26,597 nt of DNA from Stentor coeruleus (GCA_001970955.1 MPUH01000997.1:1-26597); one strand, 5' to 3'; positions 1 through 11,100 are shown, counted from the first letter of the stretch. Notes: a model not told the origin generated them from the sequence alone. Made by a program: numbers and translations.

Positions 1-745
1 TCTTATTTCGCTATTCCCCATTTATACTAGTATGAATAATTAGTAGTATTCTTGTTTAGATAGTTTTTGACTTGGTTTTTTTATTTGAGATATCTTTTGA
101 TTGAACTTTAAGGTTTTTTGTGCTATCGTTTTAGGCAGTCAAAAAATATCTTTTTTTTAATTATGTTATAGACTGTTATTATAGCAGTAGTGATGTGATA
201 TTATATTGTCGCTAGAATTCTTGAAATGCCTAGTTTTAGATATTGAATTTAATCATCTTGTATATATCTAAGCATCAATTTTAAGCAACGTGTAAATTTT
301 TTTAAAACTTGTGGATTATTTTGAATAGAGTAGAATAAAAACTTACAAAAAATCTTGGGTTAAAAAAATCTTCATTGCATAAAAAAACCAAAAAATCACT
401 AAAAGCCTCTTCATCAAATATGAGAATTTAATAATATTTCCCATATCCAAACTGCAAATACAACATTACCTCAGACCATAAACTATCATCAACAAACCCA
501 AAAAAATTCTTAACTTTCCTACCTCAGAACGTAAAAATCGTAACTTTAACTTATATTCTCTCTTTAATTATTTTTACACAAAAATAATCCCCTAATTCTA
601 ACACCCTAATAATAAAAAACCCTTCAACACCCTACAAATCCTCCAACAAACTAAAACTTTAACACTAAAAAGTCTTCAAATCTCCAATATGAATATGGGA
701 ATTATTGGTTTTTCATACAACTACACTATTTTTTTTTTATATAAT
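1..745. other. Non-coding stretch with a skew switch
   Basis: I see no convincing gene here. On the + strand bases 1-330 are rich in T and G, and from about 360 to 680 the strand turns to A and C: 601-660 has 20 C and no G. The A/C-rich half lies just upstream of the small + strand gene, so it probably holds its promoter and 5' UTR. No TATA-like box could be told apart from the general AT background. Confidence 0.5.
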
Positions 746-1045
746 ATGGAAGATAAACTAACATGTGCTAGTGACTTAGACTGCTCACGAGGTTCTGAAT
801 CAGCATATTGCAAAGACATGCGAACTTACATGAATTCTGATATAGAAAACATGAAAAAGACTTATCAAAAAAGGAAAAATATAATGAGAAACTACAGCAT
901 ATCATTGAATTCAAACAAACCTCCAAATATGTTTACCCTTGGGAATATAGACCTTAGGTTTAGGCCTGATATTATGGTCAGCGATACCCCTGTTGAGAAA
1001 TTTGTCCCAAAAACCAGGCCTAAAATGGGTAGCAAGGATACTTAA
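746..1045 (+). CDS. Small unknown protein, 99 residues
   Basis: I do not recognise this protein. The frame is open from an ATG at 689, but I prefer the ATG at 746, which gives MEDKLTCASD. The 19 residues before it are AT-derived and hydrophobic and cross an oligo-T run typical of 5' leader sequence. The product is hydrophilic and basic toward its end, with Cys-containing stretches near the N-terminus (TCASDLDCS, YCKDM) and a Pro/Arg/Lys-rich C-terminal tail (PVEKFVPKTRPKMG). No membrane segment or signal peptide is visible with the later start; the earlier start would add a weakly hydrophobic leader. It ends in TAA. It is the only + strand gene in the left 13 kb. A real gene is likely from the shift in base composition over the frame and its non-AT-biased residues, but the function is unknown. 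Confidence 0.55.
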   Translation: MEDKLTCASDLDCSRGSESAYCKDMRTYMNSDIENMKKTYQKRKNIMRNYSISLNSNKPPNMFTLGNIDLRFRPDIMVSDTPVEKFVPKTRPKMGSKDT

Positions 1046-1160
1046 TAGCAAGTTTAGGTTAGTGTAATATTTATATCAATAATCTTTTGAAATACTAGCT
1101 TTATTTTGAATATAATAATTTGTTTTATAGAAGATTTTATTAGAAAGATCATGATTATGT

Positions 1161-1334
1161 TTATTCTAAAGATATTTCAGGGTATGTTGAGCTTGAGAAT
1201 ATTGTCATTGTTTGATAGTTTGGAGATTTACAGTCTTTTTTATGGATTGTTAGAGTTTCTGGTCTAAGCTCATCTTTACCTATAGGTGTTTGCATGCTTT
1301 TGTCTCGAGGCCCACAACAGCATGATTGTCCCAT
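1161..1334 (-). CDS. Possible acylated mini-protein, 57 residues
   Basis: A short frame on the minus strand starts ATG GGA CAA TCA and reads MGQSCCCGPRDKS at its N-terminus, ending in TAA at 1161-1163. A glycine at position 2, Ser at 4 and three Cys at 5-7 match the pattern of N-myristoylated and palmitoylated membrane-anchored proteins. The rest is hydrophilic and Thr/Ser-rich (ending STYPEISLE) without any membrane segment. An A-rich leader comes directly before the ATG. Its GC content is higher than the flanks. One caution is a GT...AG stretch of 16 nt inside it (rc of about 1265-1280); if spliced, it would cut the product to about 22 residues. That stretch lacks the A six bases from its 3' end found in all seven introns seen here, so I keep the unspliced frame. 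It may still be a chance frame. Confidence 0.4.
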   Translation of the reverse strand: MGQSCCCGPRDKSMQTPIGKDELRPETLTIHKKDCKSPNYQTMTIFSSSTYPEISLE

Positions 1335-2484
1335 TTTTTTATTTCTAATTGGTTTTTGGAGGCTGGATCAGTTTTGAGGGTTTTGGAAGAAGGTTGGATA
1401 GGGTTTGAAGATTTAGTTGAGAAGGGAAACTTTGTATGTTTTGAGGAATTTTGAGATTTAAGATTTTTATGAGGTTTTTAGAGGATTTTTGATTGAAGGA
1501 GGATTTGCAGTTTTTATTATAGGGATGGGTTGAATAGAAGTTTTCATGGATGAAGAAGTTAGAAATGATTTTTGTTGTTTATTAATGGTTTATTATTTGG
1601 AATTTATGAAGATATATAGAATTTTATGGTAGATTTTTGTGTGAATATATTGATTATAGTATTAATGCTTATTTATTGAATAGGGAAATGTTTTTTGGGT
1701 TTAGTGATAATTTACAAGCATCTTAAAAGGTTTTAGAAATTGCTTCTGGGTTGAGAATAATTGATTTTTATAAGATTATATATTAGAGAGAGAATTTTAA
1801 GATAAAATCATTTTAATTGTGCTGGTAGTTTTCTGCAAATATTTTTGGATTAGAAGATTTTTTTTTTAATTTGAGACACATAGACATGATGTAAATAATA
1901 AAAATTTATAAGGCTGAGCGTATTGATAAATGAAAAATTTCTTTTTTGTTATAAGATAAAGACTCAGTTTTATAATTAGATTTACGATTTATAATTAATA
2001 TAAGAATGGCGGAATTATATAATAAATTTTTACCGAGAACTTGAGCACACTGAGAGTATTGGGAAAAAATCGTTTACCCAATAATCGAATATATAAAATT
2101 GCAAATTCACATGAACACCCGGCTTAAAATGCAGAAAAAGAGTAACTTTTATATAAATCCAAAAAACTGTGGATAAAAGTTCAATTCAAAAAACTGGAGA
2201 ATTCATCAAAGCTTTTATGTGTGGATTTGAAATTACAGATAGCCTCGCCCTTTTAAGACTTAAAAATATAAACCTTAAGTCTTTCGAAATAAAATATATG
2301 AAAATTTTCAAAAACAAAATCTTTCAAGGTATACATCGCTAGACTCCTAGGATAAATTTTATGATAAAAACTGCTATTGAGAACTTTACTAGAACAAGAG
2401 CCATCTTAACCGATACAAAAAAAAATCCTCCATCTTAAAAACTAATATAAAAACATAAAAAATCCTTTTTTTTTACTGATTATT
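1335..2484. other. Intergenic region, G-rich then C-rich
   Basis: No gene was found on either strand. On the + strand 1335-1720 is strongly G- and T-rich (1381-1440 has 20 G and 1 C), the middle is AT-rich, and 2090-2440 is A/C-rich. The stretch lies upstream of the 57-residue frame and downstream of the tubulin polyglutamylase, both on the minus strand. A 7-bp inverted repeat (TATTGGG 2057-2063, CCCAATA 2077-2083) is the only hairpin noticed. Confidence 0.5.
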
Positions 2485-3996
2485 TTAATTAAGTATCGAA
2501 CTTTCAGAACCAAATAAATAGCTTTTTGACCTTGAATGCGAACAACTAAAGTCCATACTTGAAAAACTTAACTTTGTCCTTACCCGTACTATACGTTTAG
2601 GTGATACCCCAGTTCTTTGTGTTTTCATTGGCGTACTAGGGCTTTTTTCCCTTATCCTAATTTTCTTTGCTGAATGGTTTCTATCTTTACTTTCCGAAAA
2701 TTTAGGTTTTTTTATACGTGGGAGGTATAAAAAATCAGAAAACCCCCCAGCCCATAGTATTTGTGAATGTTTTAAAAAATTTGTATACTCAAAATAATCA
2801 GAGTCTGGGTATATTTTTATAAAACCTCCACGGTTCTGAGTTTCATAAGCATCACGAACTTCTTGAGCAAACCCTCTAAGCTCAGCATTTTCATGGGCTG
2901 TTCTTTTACCTAAAGTTCTTTTTTGTAGGTATTGTGTTTTAACTTTCTCAAAGACTTGCTTTGATCGATCAGGGAGGCTGATTAAACGTAGAGTATCTGC
3001 TATAACTTGTTTTTTTATGTTTAAATCTAATGGGGAATCGGTTGTAAAACTTGGAGTGAAGTTAACTTCTAATAACCAAGGACGCAAATCTGAGTCTATT
3101 AAAATGTCAAAACCTAAAACTTCAAAACACATGCCATTGTAATAATCTGAACTTTGGGCTGATTTGTAAGATGTTGCGAGGAAAGGTTGAGCTGTTAAGA
3201 GGGTTTTGATGATAATATCACAGATATCATCCCATAAACTTGCTGAGTCCCTGCCTTCTTTTTCAAGTTTTTTTAAAATGCTTGAAAGGCTCCGTTTATG
3301 TGACTGTTCATTATCCCCTTGATTCTGGACAAATTTTTCATTATGCTTATTAACAGCATAATTAGTCAAATGCATAAACCTATTGTTAAGATTATTCATA
3401 TCAGGAGGAGCATAAGGTTCTGTAGCAAACCTAGCAAGTCCTTCTTCATGTATATAAACTCTTAAAGGGTCACAACCAGCAACAAGGACATATATTCTTA
3501 AATCAAATTTCAACCCATCTATAAGCAAAGGGTTGTTTATATATCTTTGTCCTATAACGTTTTTAAGATCTTTCACTTCTTCAATTTTGTTTACCAAGAA
3601 AATACCTTTACCTTGAGAGCTTGCTTCAGGTTTTATTATTAAAGTGTTTTTATCATTTAAAGCTAACTTGAAAGCTTCGATATCCTGAGGAAGAATCCAA
3701 GTTTCTGGGTAGAAGTCGTAATCTACAGGAAATGATTCACGAAAGCGATTTAGGTTCTTTGCTAGGCAGTTTTTACGTGAAATTTCGTACATGCCTGGAA
3801 AGTGGTTGATTTTCTGACTGGTTTTCATTCGAGATAAAGTTGAGAGTGAAACGGAACCATCTCTCCATAAAATATCCCAATCATTTGCTAAGGTTGTAGA
3901 CCAGCCTAGGCTTTTTGTTGCTGCACTTATCACAGGATACTGTGTGTCTGACTATTTTTTACTGCTGATATTAACTCTCATGGTCTTGTTTCGCAT
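2485..3996 (-). CDS. Tubulin polyglutamylase, TTLL6/13-like
   Basis: This tubulin-tyrosine-ligase-like enzyme is predicted to add glutamate chains to the C-terminal tails of tubulin, acting on cilia and cortical microtubules with ATP. Joining across a 15-nt intron (3948-3962) gives 498 residues. Visible TTL landmarks in order are HFPGMYEISRKN (about 60-71), WILPQD, the ATP-grasp segment IIKPEASSQGKGI (115-127), KFDLRIYVL (158-166), HLTNYAVNK (204-212), the metal-binding region FEVLGFDIL, and LLEVNFTPSFTTDS (303-316). The long fingerprint shared with TTLL6/13 (QKINHFPGM, SFTTDSPLD) points to the polyglutamylase rather than the glycylase or ligase branch. The last ~120 residues are basic, Ser-rich and unlike the catalytic core, possibly for microtubule binding. 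The ATG at 3996 is chosen because its exon restores the family's N-terminal AAxxLGW region; an ATG at 3981 is an alternative. The usual His after EVN is Phe here. Confidence 0.92.
3948..3962 (-). other. 15-nt intron in polyglutamylase gene
   Basis: The intron reads GTAAAAAATAGTCAG. If retained it puts an in-frame TAG into the gene; removing it joins ...NISN to TQYPVISAATKSLGW, the expected N-terminal part of the TTLL family. Position 10 is A. Confidence 0.85.
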
Positions 3997-5016
3997 TTTT
4001 ATTAAATGACTAGCATTTCAAGAGTTTTTTTAACTGAGATCATTTATTTCATGAGAAAACCTTGTCTTCGCGGCAAAATATGAATAATTTGTAACTTAAC
4101 TAGACTTAGTTGTTTTGTATAATTTTTATCATGTTTCGCTTTAGGTTGTGGGGAATTATATTGAATTTAATTTTTGTTGATTTTTTATATGAGGATTAGA
4201 GATTTGTAGAGCTGTAGTAAAAGGATTTAATGCTAGATTTTTATAGGGAATCAGATGCTAATTTGTTTTGATTAGGAGAGAGGTCTTTGTTTTGGTTAAG
4301 AAGTGCGACAATGATTTTCTTATAATATTATTTATGACTCTTGAAATATGTCATTGATATTTAGTTTTTATGTTTAATTTTTATGTGTAAAGTGGGAGAA
4401 TATATAAAATATATTGATATTATTAAATGATTTTTTGGGTTTATTGAAAATTCTGTGTTTTTTTTTGAATTTTAGTTGCAATATGGTAAGATTGTAATTT
4501 TTGTATTTTTAAACACTATTTTGCATAATTCATTAAAAATTATGGCATTTATTTATAGCATTATTTGTATATAAAGTTCGAAATATAGGTTAATAAAGCA
4601 CACTAAGTAATCAAAAATCCGTTTAGTTTCTGTTATCGTCCAATAAAAATAGCATCTGCCTCATTGTATACCTTCAAAAAAAAAATCAATAAATATCATA
4701 AAATATTCTAATCATTACTACTCATATTAATAAAAACCAAAACACAGCAAAATCCTTATAATTCGCATTTATCAAAAAAAAAGCAATCCAAACCAAAATA
4801 TATAATAAAAATTAGAAATAAAAATCCCTGAATATCTAGAAAATATTTAAAAATCTTAAATTGATTTCTCAATCCAAATATCGCTTAAAGCATATACTAG
4901 ATTTTACCTTTATATATAATAACAACAACAACAACTAATCTCGGGAAAACATAGTCTAAATAATTTTCCCATTAAAAAGCACTTCTTATTATTAAAAATT
5001 AGCTCATTAATCCTGA
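3997..5016. other. Intergenic region with skew switch and AAC microsatellite
   Basis: No gene is seen. From about 4130 to 4500 the + strand is T/G-rich, and from about 4580 to 5010 it is A/C-rich, so the coding strand of the two flanking minus genes is A/C-rich upstream of one and T/G-rich downstream of the other. A short run of AAC repeats lies at about 4921-4935. The right part probably holds the 3' UTR of the coiled-coil gene and the left part the promoter of the polyglutamylase. Confidence 0.5.
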
Positions 5017-6909
5017 CTACACCTCATAAAACCCTCCCTTGCCTCTTGTCGAATCTTGCAAAACCAAAAACTCCTTCTCTTTTATCTCCATACGTTGTAA
5101 AGTCCAATCAAGCTTATCCTGCAACTCCATCAACCTCATTTTAGTCTCTTCAAATTCATGCTCTTTCTTCAATCTTGCACTTTCAAACTCAATTCTCTCC
5201 TCTTTCAAAAACTCAGCAATCTTTGAGTTTTCCTCCATTTTCTCTTCAAGATTTTTTTTATACTCTTTAAATTGTTCTTCGAAATTCTCTAAATCATGAG
5301 CTTTGTCTTCAAATTTTTGTAAAAACTCTATAAATATATTATAAGAATCACTTGTATAAATAAAAGGAAATTGTTTTGATGACTTTAGAAACATAGCTTT
5401 TAAGTCAAAATCAAAGGATTTTTTTTTAGATGAGAGTTCTTCAATTATTTCTAAAATGACTAAAATAATTGCTTCTAGTTCTAATGATAGTTCTGGATTT
5501 AATTGATAGATTTTATTTTCTAGTAATGATGAGATGATTTTTATATCATCAAGTTTAGCGTTAAAGGATTTTTCACGATCGTAGAGGGTTTTGAACCAAG
5601 TGTCTATGAAAGACTTTTTTTCGGTAAGTTCGGTATTGAGGTCAGAGAGAAGCTGTTTTAATTGAGGGAAATATGTTAATGAACTCATATCAAAAGAATT
5701 CAAATCATTGGGGAAATCATAATTCGCGCATGTTTCACAAACTTTCTGATTGCGGTCTTTATCTCTCCCTTCTTCGAATTTACCCATTTTGTCATAAAAT
5801 TCATTTTTTTCTTTCTCAAAATTCTCTTGATCTTTCAAAAATTGTGACTTACTTTGATCTAAAAGCTTTTTTCCGTTAAAAATAGCGTCTTTTTCAACTT
5901 CTAAGCACCTTCGAAGGTCTTTGAGTTTTGATTGTTCGATTTCCAAATCAATTTTCAAAGCTGAAAGTTGTTTTTGATTAATATCAAATGATTTATAATC
6001 TTGTTCTAACCTACTTTTGATTTCAAATGTTAGATCAATCTGCTCTTTTAAACACATTTTTTGGTTTTCAAATTCTAATAACTCTTCTTTTAGCCTTTGT
6101 TCCCTTAGGTCAAGTTCCTCGCTTTGTCTTGATCCTTTAGCGCTTTGGCAACTAGATTGCGTTTTAATTGCATCTTTTAAAGGTAATGAATCAAAATTTC
6201 TTATCCCAAGCCCATGAAGCTCAGCCTCTTTTTCTTTATTTTCAGCGACCAACTCTTCAATTTTTATGTTTTTTTCTTTTATCTGGTTTTTTAATTGCTG
6301 AAGCTCTGCTTCAGCCTGCATATAAGTCTTTCTCATTAAGGAAACCTGTTTTTTCTCGTTTTCCAGATTTTTTTTATCGATACTAAGCTTGTTTTCATCA
6401 GCGGCAAATTTTTCTTCTTTAACAGCAAGTTTCTTTCTATATTCAGTAAAAACTAAAAGCTTTTGATTTGATTCATCCAACTGTGCTGTAAGTTCATCAA
6501 TTTTCCTTGTATATTTCTCAATATCTAAAGTCCAATTTTTTTTTTGGCTGTCAACAATTAAATCCACTGCTTTTTTGATTGTCTGACAAACAGCTGATGA
6601 TATATTTTTAGGGTCAATAAAATGACTGAAATCTGAATTAATTCTTCTGCATTGATAAACAATCTCATCTATTAAGCTACTGTCTGGCTGTGGGGAATTA
6701 AGTCTAACTGTTGGTGAGACTACTTTCCTTACTACAGGACTGCCTATACTATTGTAATGAGGATAATTCGTTCTATCAACTACAGGGCTACTCATTCGTT
6801 TAGCATCAAAATTAAGACTGTTCGTTTTTGACAGGTCGCCTGGCCCCTTTTTTCCTTTGAATTCAAAATTTAACCTCAATGGGCGAATTTTAGACAAATT
6901 TATGTCCAT
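5017..6909 (-). CDS. Long coiled-coil protein, 630 residues
   Basis: I do not recognise the family. Residues 1-75 are a low-complexity basic leader with four Ser-Pro sites (SSPVVD, GSPVVR, VSPTVR, NSPQP) that could be targets of proline-directed kinases. A short folded-looking segment follows (about 77-120, IDEIVYQCRRINSDFSHF). Long heptad-like stretches rich in Glu, Lys, Leu and Gln cover about 125-235 and 255-385. A break contains a CxxC pair (C391, C394), then comes a second helical region at 410-500, and a final coiled coil from about 535 to the end (STRGKGGFYEV). No membrane segment or signal peptide is seen. Such architecture fits a structural or scaffold protein of the cytoskeleton, basal body or cell cortex, but this is inference. 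The ATG at 6909 is the first in frame after AT-rich leader sequence; the stop is TAG. Confidence 0.85.
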   Translation of the reverse strand: MDINLSKIRPLRLNFEFKGKKGPGDLSKTNSLNFDAKRMSSPVVDRTNYPHYNSIGSPVVRKVVSPTVRLNSPQPDSSLIDEIVYQCRRINSDFSHFIDPKNISSAVCQTIKKAVDLIVDSQKKNWTLDIEKYTRKIDELTAQLDESNQKLLVFTEYRKKLAVKEEKFAADENKLSIDKKNLENEKKQVSLMRKTYMQAEAELQQLKNQIKEKNIKIEELVAENKEKEAELHGLGIRNFDSLPLKDAIKTQSSCQSAKGSRQSEELDLREQRLKEELLEFENQKMCLKEQIDLTFEIKSRLEQDYKSFDINQKQLSALKIDLEIEQSKLKDLRRCLEVEKDAIFNGKKLLDQSKSQFLKDQENFEKEKNEFYDKMGKFEEGRDKDRNQKVCETCANYDFPNDLNSFDMSSLTYFPQLKQLLSDLNTELTEKKSFIDTWFKTLYDREKSFNAKLDDIKIISSLLENKIYQLNPELSLELEAIILVILEIIEELSSKKKSFDFDLKAMFLKSSKQFPFIYTSDSYNIFIEFLQKFEDKAHDLENFEEQFKEYKKNLEEKMEENSKIAEFLKEERIEFESARLKKEHEFEETKMRLMELQDKLDWTLQRMEIKEKEFLVLQDSTRGKGGFYEV

Positions 6910-7455
6910 TATTACAACATTTTCAAAGTGATTTTAATTTTGACCAGCTCAAAAAGGTAAAAAATAAGGGATTTTTATAACATTCAGGGAATTTATGAAT
7001 CTAAGATAGAAAATATTATTATTTAGTTTGTAAAATTGTGAAGTTTATGGGTGTAAAGATCGAATTGTTGAGAAAAGATTTGGGTGTTAAAAAATTTGAG
7101 TATATTTTTTAAAGGTTAGCTTGGGGTTATATAAAATTTAAATTGGAAAGCTTTAAAAGTTTGATGATGCTATGTAAGGGTTTTTGTTTAATAGATGATA
7201 TAAGGTTATGATATTTATGAAGTTTTAAAATGATAATGTGAAGTATAAATAAAATTTTCTTAAAATTCTGAGTTGGTTAAATATATTATTAGTTTTAAGT
7301 TAAATTATAAAGCCAATTTAGATAGTAAGATTATATACCTTAACACAAATCCACTTTTCAATTCCTATTTCTGCTAAAATCTTTTTACAATCAATTTATC
7401 CATCATTTTCTTTTTATTACCTAAACATATATTCAAATAAAAATGTTTAAATTTC
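6910..7455. promoter_or_regulatory. Intergenic region upstream of coiled-coil gene
   Basis: No gene is seen. About 6940-7290 is T/G-rich on the + strand, that is A/C-rich on the strand of the downstream gene. About 7330-7450 is A/C-rich on the + strand and should hold the 3' UTR of the small basic protein gene. The promoter of the 630-residue protein must lie here, but no discrete element could be identified. Confidence 0.35.
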
Positions 7456-8067
7456 TTAATAATATCTTGGAATACTTACAATATGTAAATCACGAAAATC
7501 ATCATCATATATATTCTCAATACTTTCAGCCAAACTATTTTCCACAGTTTTTTTCACAATCCTACTATCAACCGAGTCTACACTTATATTTTTAACTTTC
7601 TTACGTATATTAGACCAGAAGTTCTTGCCAATTCTACTTTTATCCCTTATACAAATTTTGTTTCTAGTTAAATTGATTTGAATACTCTCGCTACTATTAT
7701 CGATTCTGGCGCAGTTAGAAACTGCCCGAAAATTATTTTTCGGGCGAAATTGGGAACTTTTACATATTTTTAGATCAGGTGTAGGGCATTTATGTATCAA
7801 AGCAGTATCAAGTCTAGATTTAAGAACTTTAGTAAATATTGAGCTTCCAATAGGCCAATTATGCGCTCTAGGCTTATTTAAGTACTTTTTATTACTTGGA
7901 TTTTGCCATAGAACTGCACTTGGAGGTTTAGTGTATTTAGCATTAGATTTATGATATCTTTGCTCAAGTTCTCTCATATATTTGTTGTTTTGAATAAGGT
8001 CTCTTTGGGTTGTAAGGAGCTTTCTGTATTGAGAATCTAAATCTAAAGTTTTATATTGAAAACTCAT
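7456..8067 (-). CDS. Small basic protein, 203 residues, unknown
   Basis: I do not recognise this protein. It is hydrophilic and strongly basic (many Lys, Arg, Asn and Ser) without a membrane segment. The N-terminal 45 residues look helical (YRKLLTTQRDLIQNNKYMRELEQRYHKS is heptad-like). The middle carries a Trp/Pro-containing stretch (PSAVLWQNPSNKKY, RAHNWPIGSSIF), and the C-terminus is acidic then aromatic (IYDDDFRDLHIVSIPRYY). The start ATG lies only 52 nt beyond the stop of the large STAND NTPase gene, which reads in the same direction. This is very tight for two independently transcribed genes, so a shared transcript or a very short promoter is possible. The stop is TAA. The function is unknown. 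Confidence 0.75.
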   Translation of the reverse strand: MSFQYKTLDLDSQYRKLLTTQRDLIQNNKYMRELEQRYHKSNAKYTKPPSAVLWQNPSNKKYLNKPRAHNWPIGSSIFTKVLKSRLDTALIHKCPTPDLKICKSSQFRPKNNFRAVSNCARIDNSSESIQINLTRNKICIRDKSRIGKNFWSNIRKKVKNISVDSVDSRIVKKTVENSLAESIENIYDDDFRDLHIVSIPRYY

Positions 8068-8119
8068 TGAATTAATTATTAGTTTAAGTTTATTAAAAGC
8101 ATTTTATTGTATTTCCATG

Positions 8120-11100
8120 TTAGATTAAAGAAGTTGAACTTAAAGATTTTAAACTGTTTAAGCGGGAACAGAGGTGTATTGTTTCGGTATGTTCAGAGCC
8201 GAGTTCTTTGCTGTAGATTTCAATAGCTTTTTTTAGGGATTTTTTCATGAATAAGGCGTTGTCTTTGTACAAATACGAAAATATCACATATACCTTCCCC
8301 ACCTCAAGTTTCAACCCTTCATCATTATAAATCTTCATAGCGCTATCCAAAACTCCTTTCGCTTTCTCCACTTTCATGATCTTCATATAGCACAATCCAA
8401 TATCAACTAAAATCTTCCCTTTTCTCTTTCCTGTCAAATCTTCCACAACTGACTCCATCTGATCAATAGCCTTAGCATATTTCCCCATATCCTTATAAAA
8501 AATCCCAAGTGCATATTTCGCATTAGTATATTCAAAACTCTTAATCCCATTATCTTTCTTAGCTAAATCTACAGCATCTTTCAAATAATTTTCAGCATCA
8601 TCATATTTCCTAATCTTAGTAAAACTATCAGCAACTTTTATCATATACATACTCTGATTATAATTCAATGTATTTTTATTTGACATTCCTTTTAATATAT
8701 CCAAACTACCTAAAGCAATATTATTAGCTTGTTCATAGCTTTTAATATCTATAGCAAGTTGATATGCTTTTTGATACTCATTAAAAACAATTTCAGAATT
8801 TGCATCATAAATATGAATAAGTAAACGAATTTGTTGATTTTTAAATTCTAATGCTTGTTGATATGAATGGAGTTCTAATGCAATTTTATATGCTTTTAAA
8901 GCCCAGAAGGTTGATAGATAGATTTTATGGTTTGGTTCAAGAGCTTTTGTGTAGTAGTCCAGAGCTTGTTGTAGTTCATGTTTTTTATATGATATTAACC
9001 CTAGAGATGCAAAACTTTGAGACATTTCTTCATTATCAGAAGATTTTGCTAGGATACAGTTTTTGATTGCAAAACTTTGGTTTATTAGATTAGTTGCTTC
9101 TGTTAATTGATTATCTTTAGCAAGGATGAGACCTTTTAAGTCTATAACCCTAGCGTAGATTATTGTAGACTCCCCAGCTGTGGCTTTGATGGTTTTTTCA
9201 GCTTTTTTTATATACTTGTAAGCGAGATCAATACTTTTAACTTTAATTCCATAGTATTTTGCAATCTCAAGCTGCACCTCAGCTACACAAAGTTGATCAG
9301 GTCCATATTTTTTTGTTCTGATTTCTAAAGCTCGGTCTAGGTTTTTTATACGAAGATCATTTATCCCTAAAGTAGCATGAACTTTTGCTAATATTATATA
9401 TGCATATGATAAAGTATAATGGTTTTCTCCTAAGAGATCTTCGGTTTTAACTTTGATTTCAAAGACTAAATTAATAATACTGTCCATTGCTGAACGCATT
9501 GTACCTGGTTGGAGGACTTGATGCACTCCTAATGTTTGGGCTATGAGGTTTATATAAGCTAATACTGTTGTCCAACGCTCTTTGTATTCAAAAAATAAAG
9601 ACAGTTTCCATAGGGTTTCAAGAAGGAGAATTGATGGGGTGTTGCTATGGAGGAATAATGAGTATGGAGTGATAAGATTCTTGAGCTTTTTTTCAGTTAG
9701 GAACAAACGACAGATACCATGGATTATATACAAAGCGGATTCTTCAAATTGGATTGTAGATAAAGATGAACTTTTGTTAAAGATTATGTTACGGATTTTT
9801 ACACCTTGGCCTATTATTTCATATGACTTAATCAGATACACTTTTGAATATAAAGTCAATTCTGGGTCAGAGAGACTATTGGAGATATTTTCAAGTAAAG
9901 ATATAGCTTTTTTTATTTGGTTCGTATATAAATAACAACGCCCCAAAAGAAAAAAGGTTTTTTCTTTAAAACTATCAAGAGTATCAAACATATTTAAAGC
10001 TCTTGTAAAATCATCTATAGCCGAAATAAAGTTCTTTATATGATATAAATAATAAAGACCTCTAACAAAAAGCAGAATACCTACACAGTTTAAATTCTGG
10101 CTATTTAAAATATGACAATTTTCTAATAAACGTCCATAATAATATGCATTTAGATCTTTTGTATATATGCTAAAATCAATTGATAAATACAACTCAGATA
10201 AAATTTTCGCGCATTCGTCTGGATTTTTAATATAACTTTTGCTTAAAAAACTATGAAAATTAGGCTCAAGCATAAAATAAAAGTTTTTCTTTTCATAAAC
10301 CAGCCCCCAATCAGACATTTTACAAAGAGTAACCTCAATATTAATATCAGAATCATATATCTCTGTTTTTGAAGCTTTTTCTAATACTTTTTTAGCGTAA
10401 TTTATTTGAAGTGGAAAATTTTCTAGTAATCCCAAACACTGTAAAACAATATCTATGCCTTGGATATTACAAAGATCTTCACATATTTTTTCATATAAAG
10501 ATTGCCCATATGCTACAAAAGGAACACATTTTTTTTTATCCGAAATATTCCTATATAATTTACCAATATGCCAATCACCTAAACACCTGTCAGCAATCCC
10601 TTTGGAGTCTTTCGTTTTTTCCAAATACTTTATCAAAACTTCTAAACTTGGTTCAGAAACCTCATACCTTAACCCGAAAACCTCAAATTCACTAGTTAAA
10701 ATAATATGTCCTCTAGTAGGAAAGTATCCTTTAATTCCTGCTAAATCCTTGACATCATCAAAAATAATTAGAAACATCTCATCAGATTTATTCAAAAACC
10801 TAACAACTGATTTTATAACCTCATCAATAGTCTCTTGTTCTATAATCCCAAGTTTTTTTGATATCTTGATAAAACTGTTTTCCAATACCCCACGATTAGT
10901 TGCCCTTATAAAAATCAATTTCTTATAAAAATTTCTTCGGGTTTTATAGTAAGTTAATGCTAAAGATGTTTTCCCTGTACCTTTTTTCCCAGTAATACAT
11001 ATTGTTTTATATCCTGAATTGTTTAGAATCATGATTAGATCTTCAGTTTCTCTACCGGCTTCTAAATTTTGTAACCATTTTGGGATACTTTTGGGTATAA

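Noticed and set aside
588..640. CCCTAA-like motifs (TAACACCCTAA), similar ones at about 15286-15300
   Set aside because: They look like heterotrich telomere units, but there are only one or two degenerate copies, in A/C-rich spacers that produce such words by chance, and genes continue on both sides.
3931..3933. GTG as start codon of the polyglutamylase
   Set aside because: A 15-nt intron just upstream joins an exon with a normal ATG at 3996 and restores the conserved N-terminal region.
5039..5299. Open frames antisense to the coiled-coil, STAND and other genes
   Set aside because: They are mirror frames of Lys/Glu/Leu-rich coding sequence, translate to Ser/Phe/Leu-rich low-complexity chains and have no family features.
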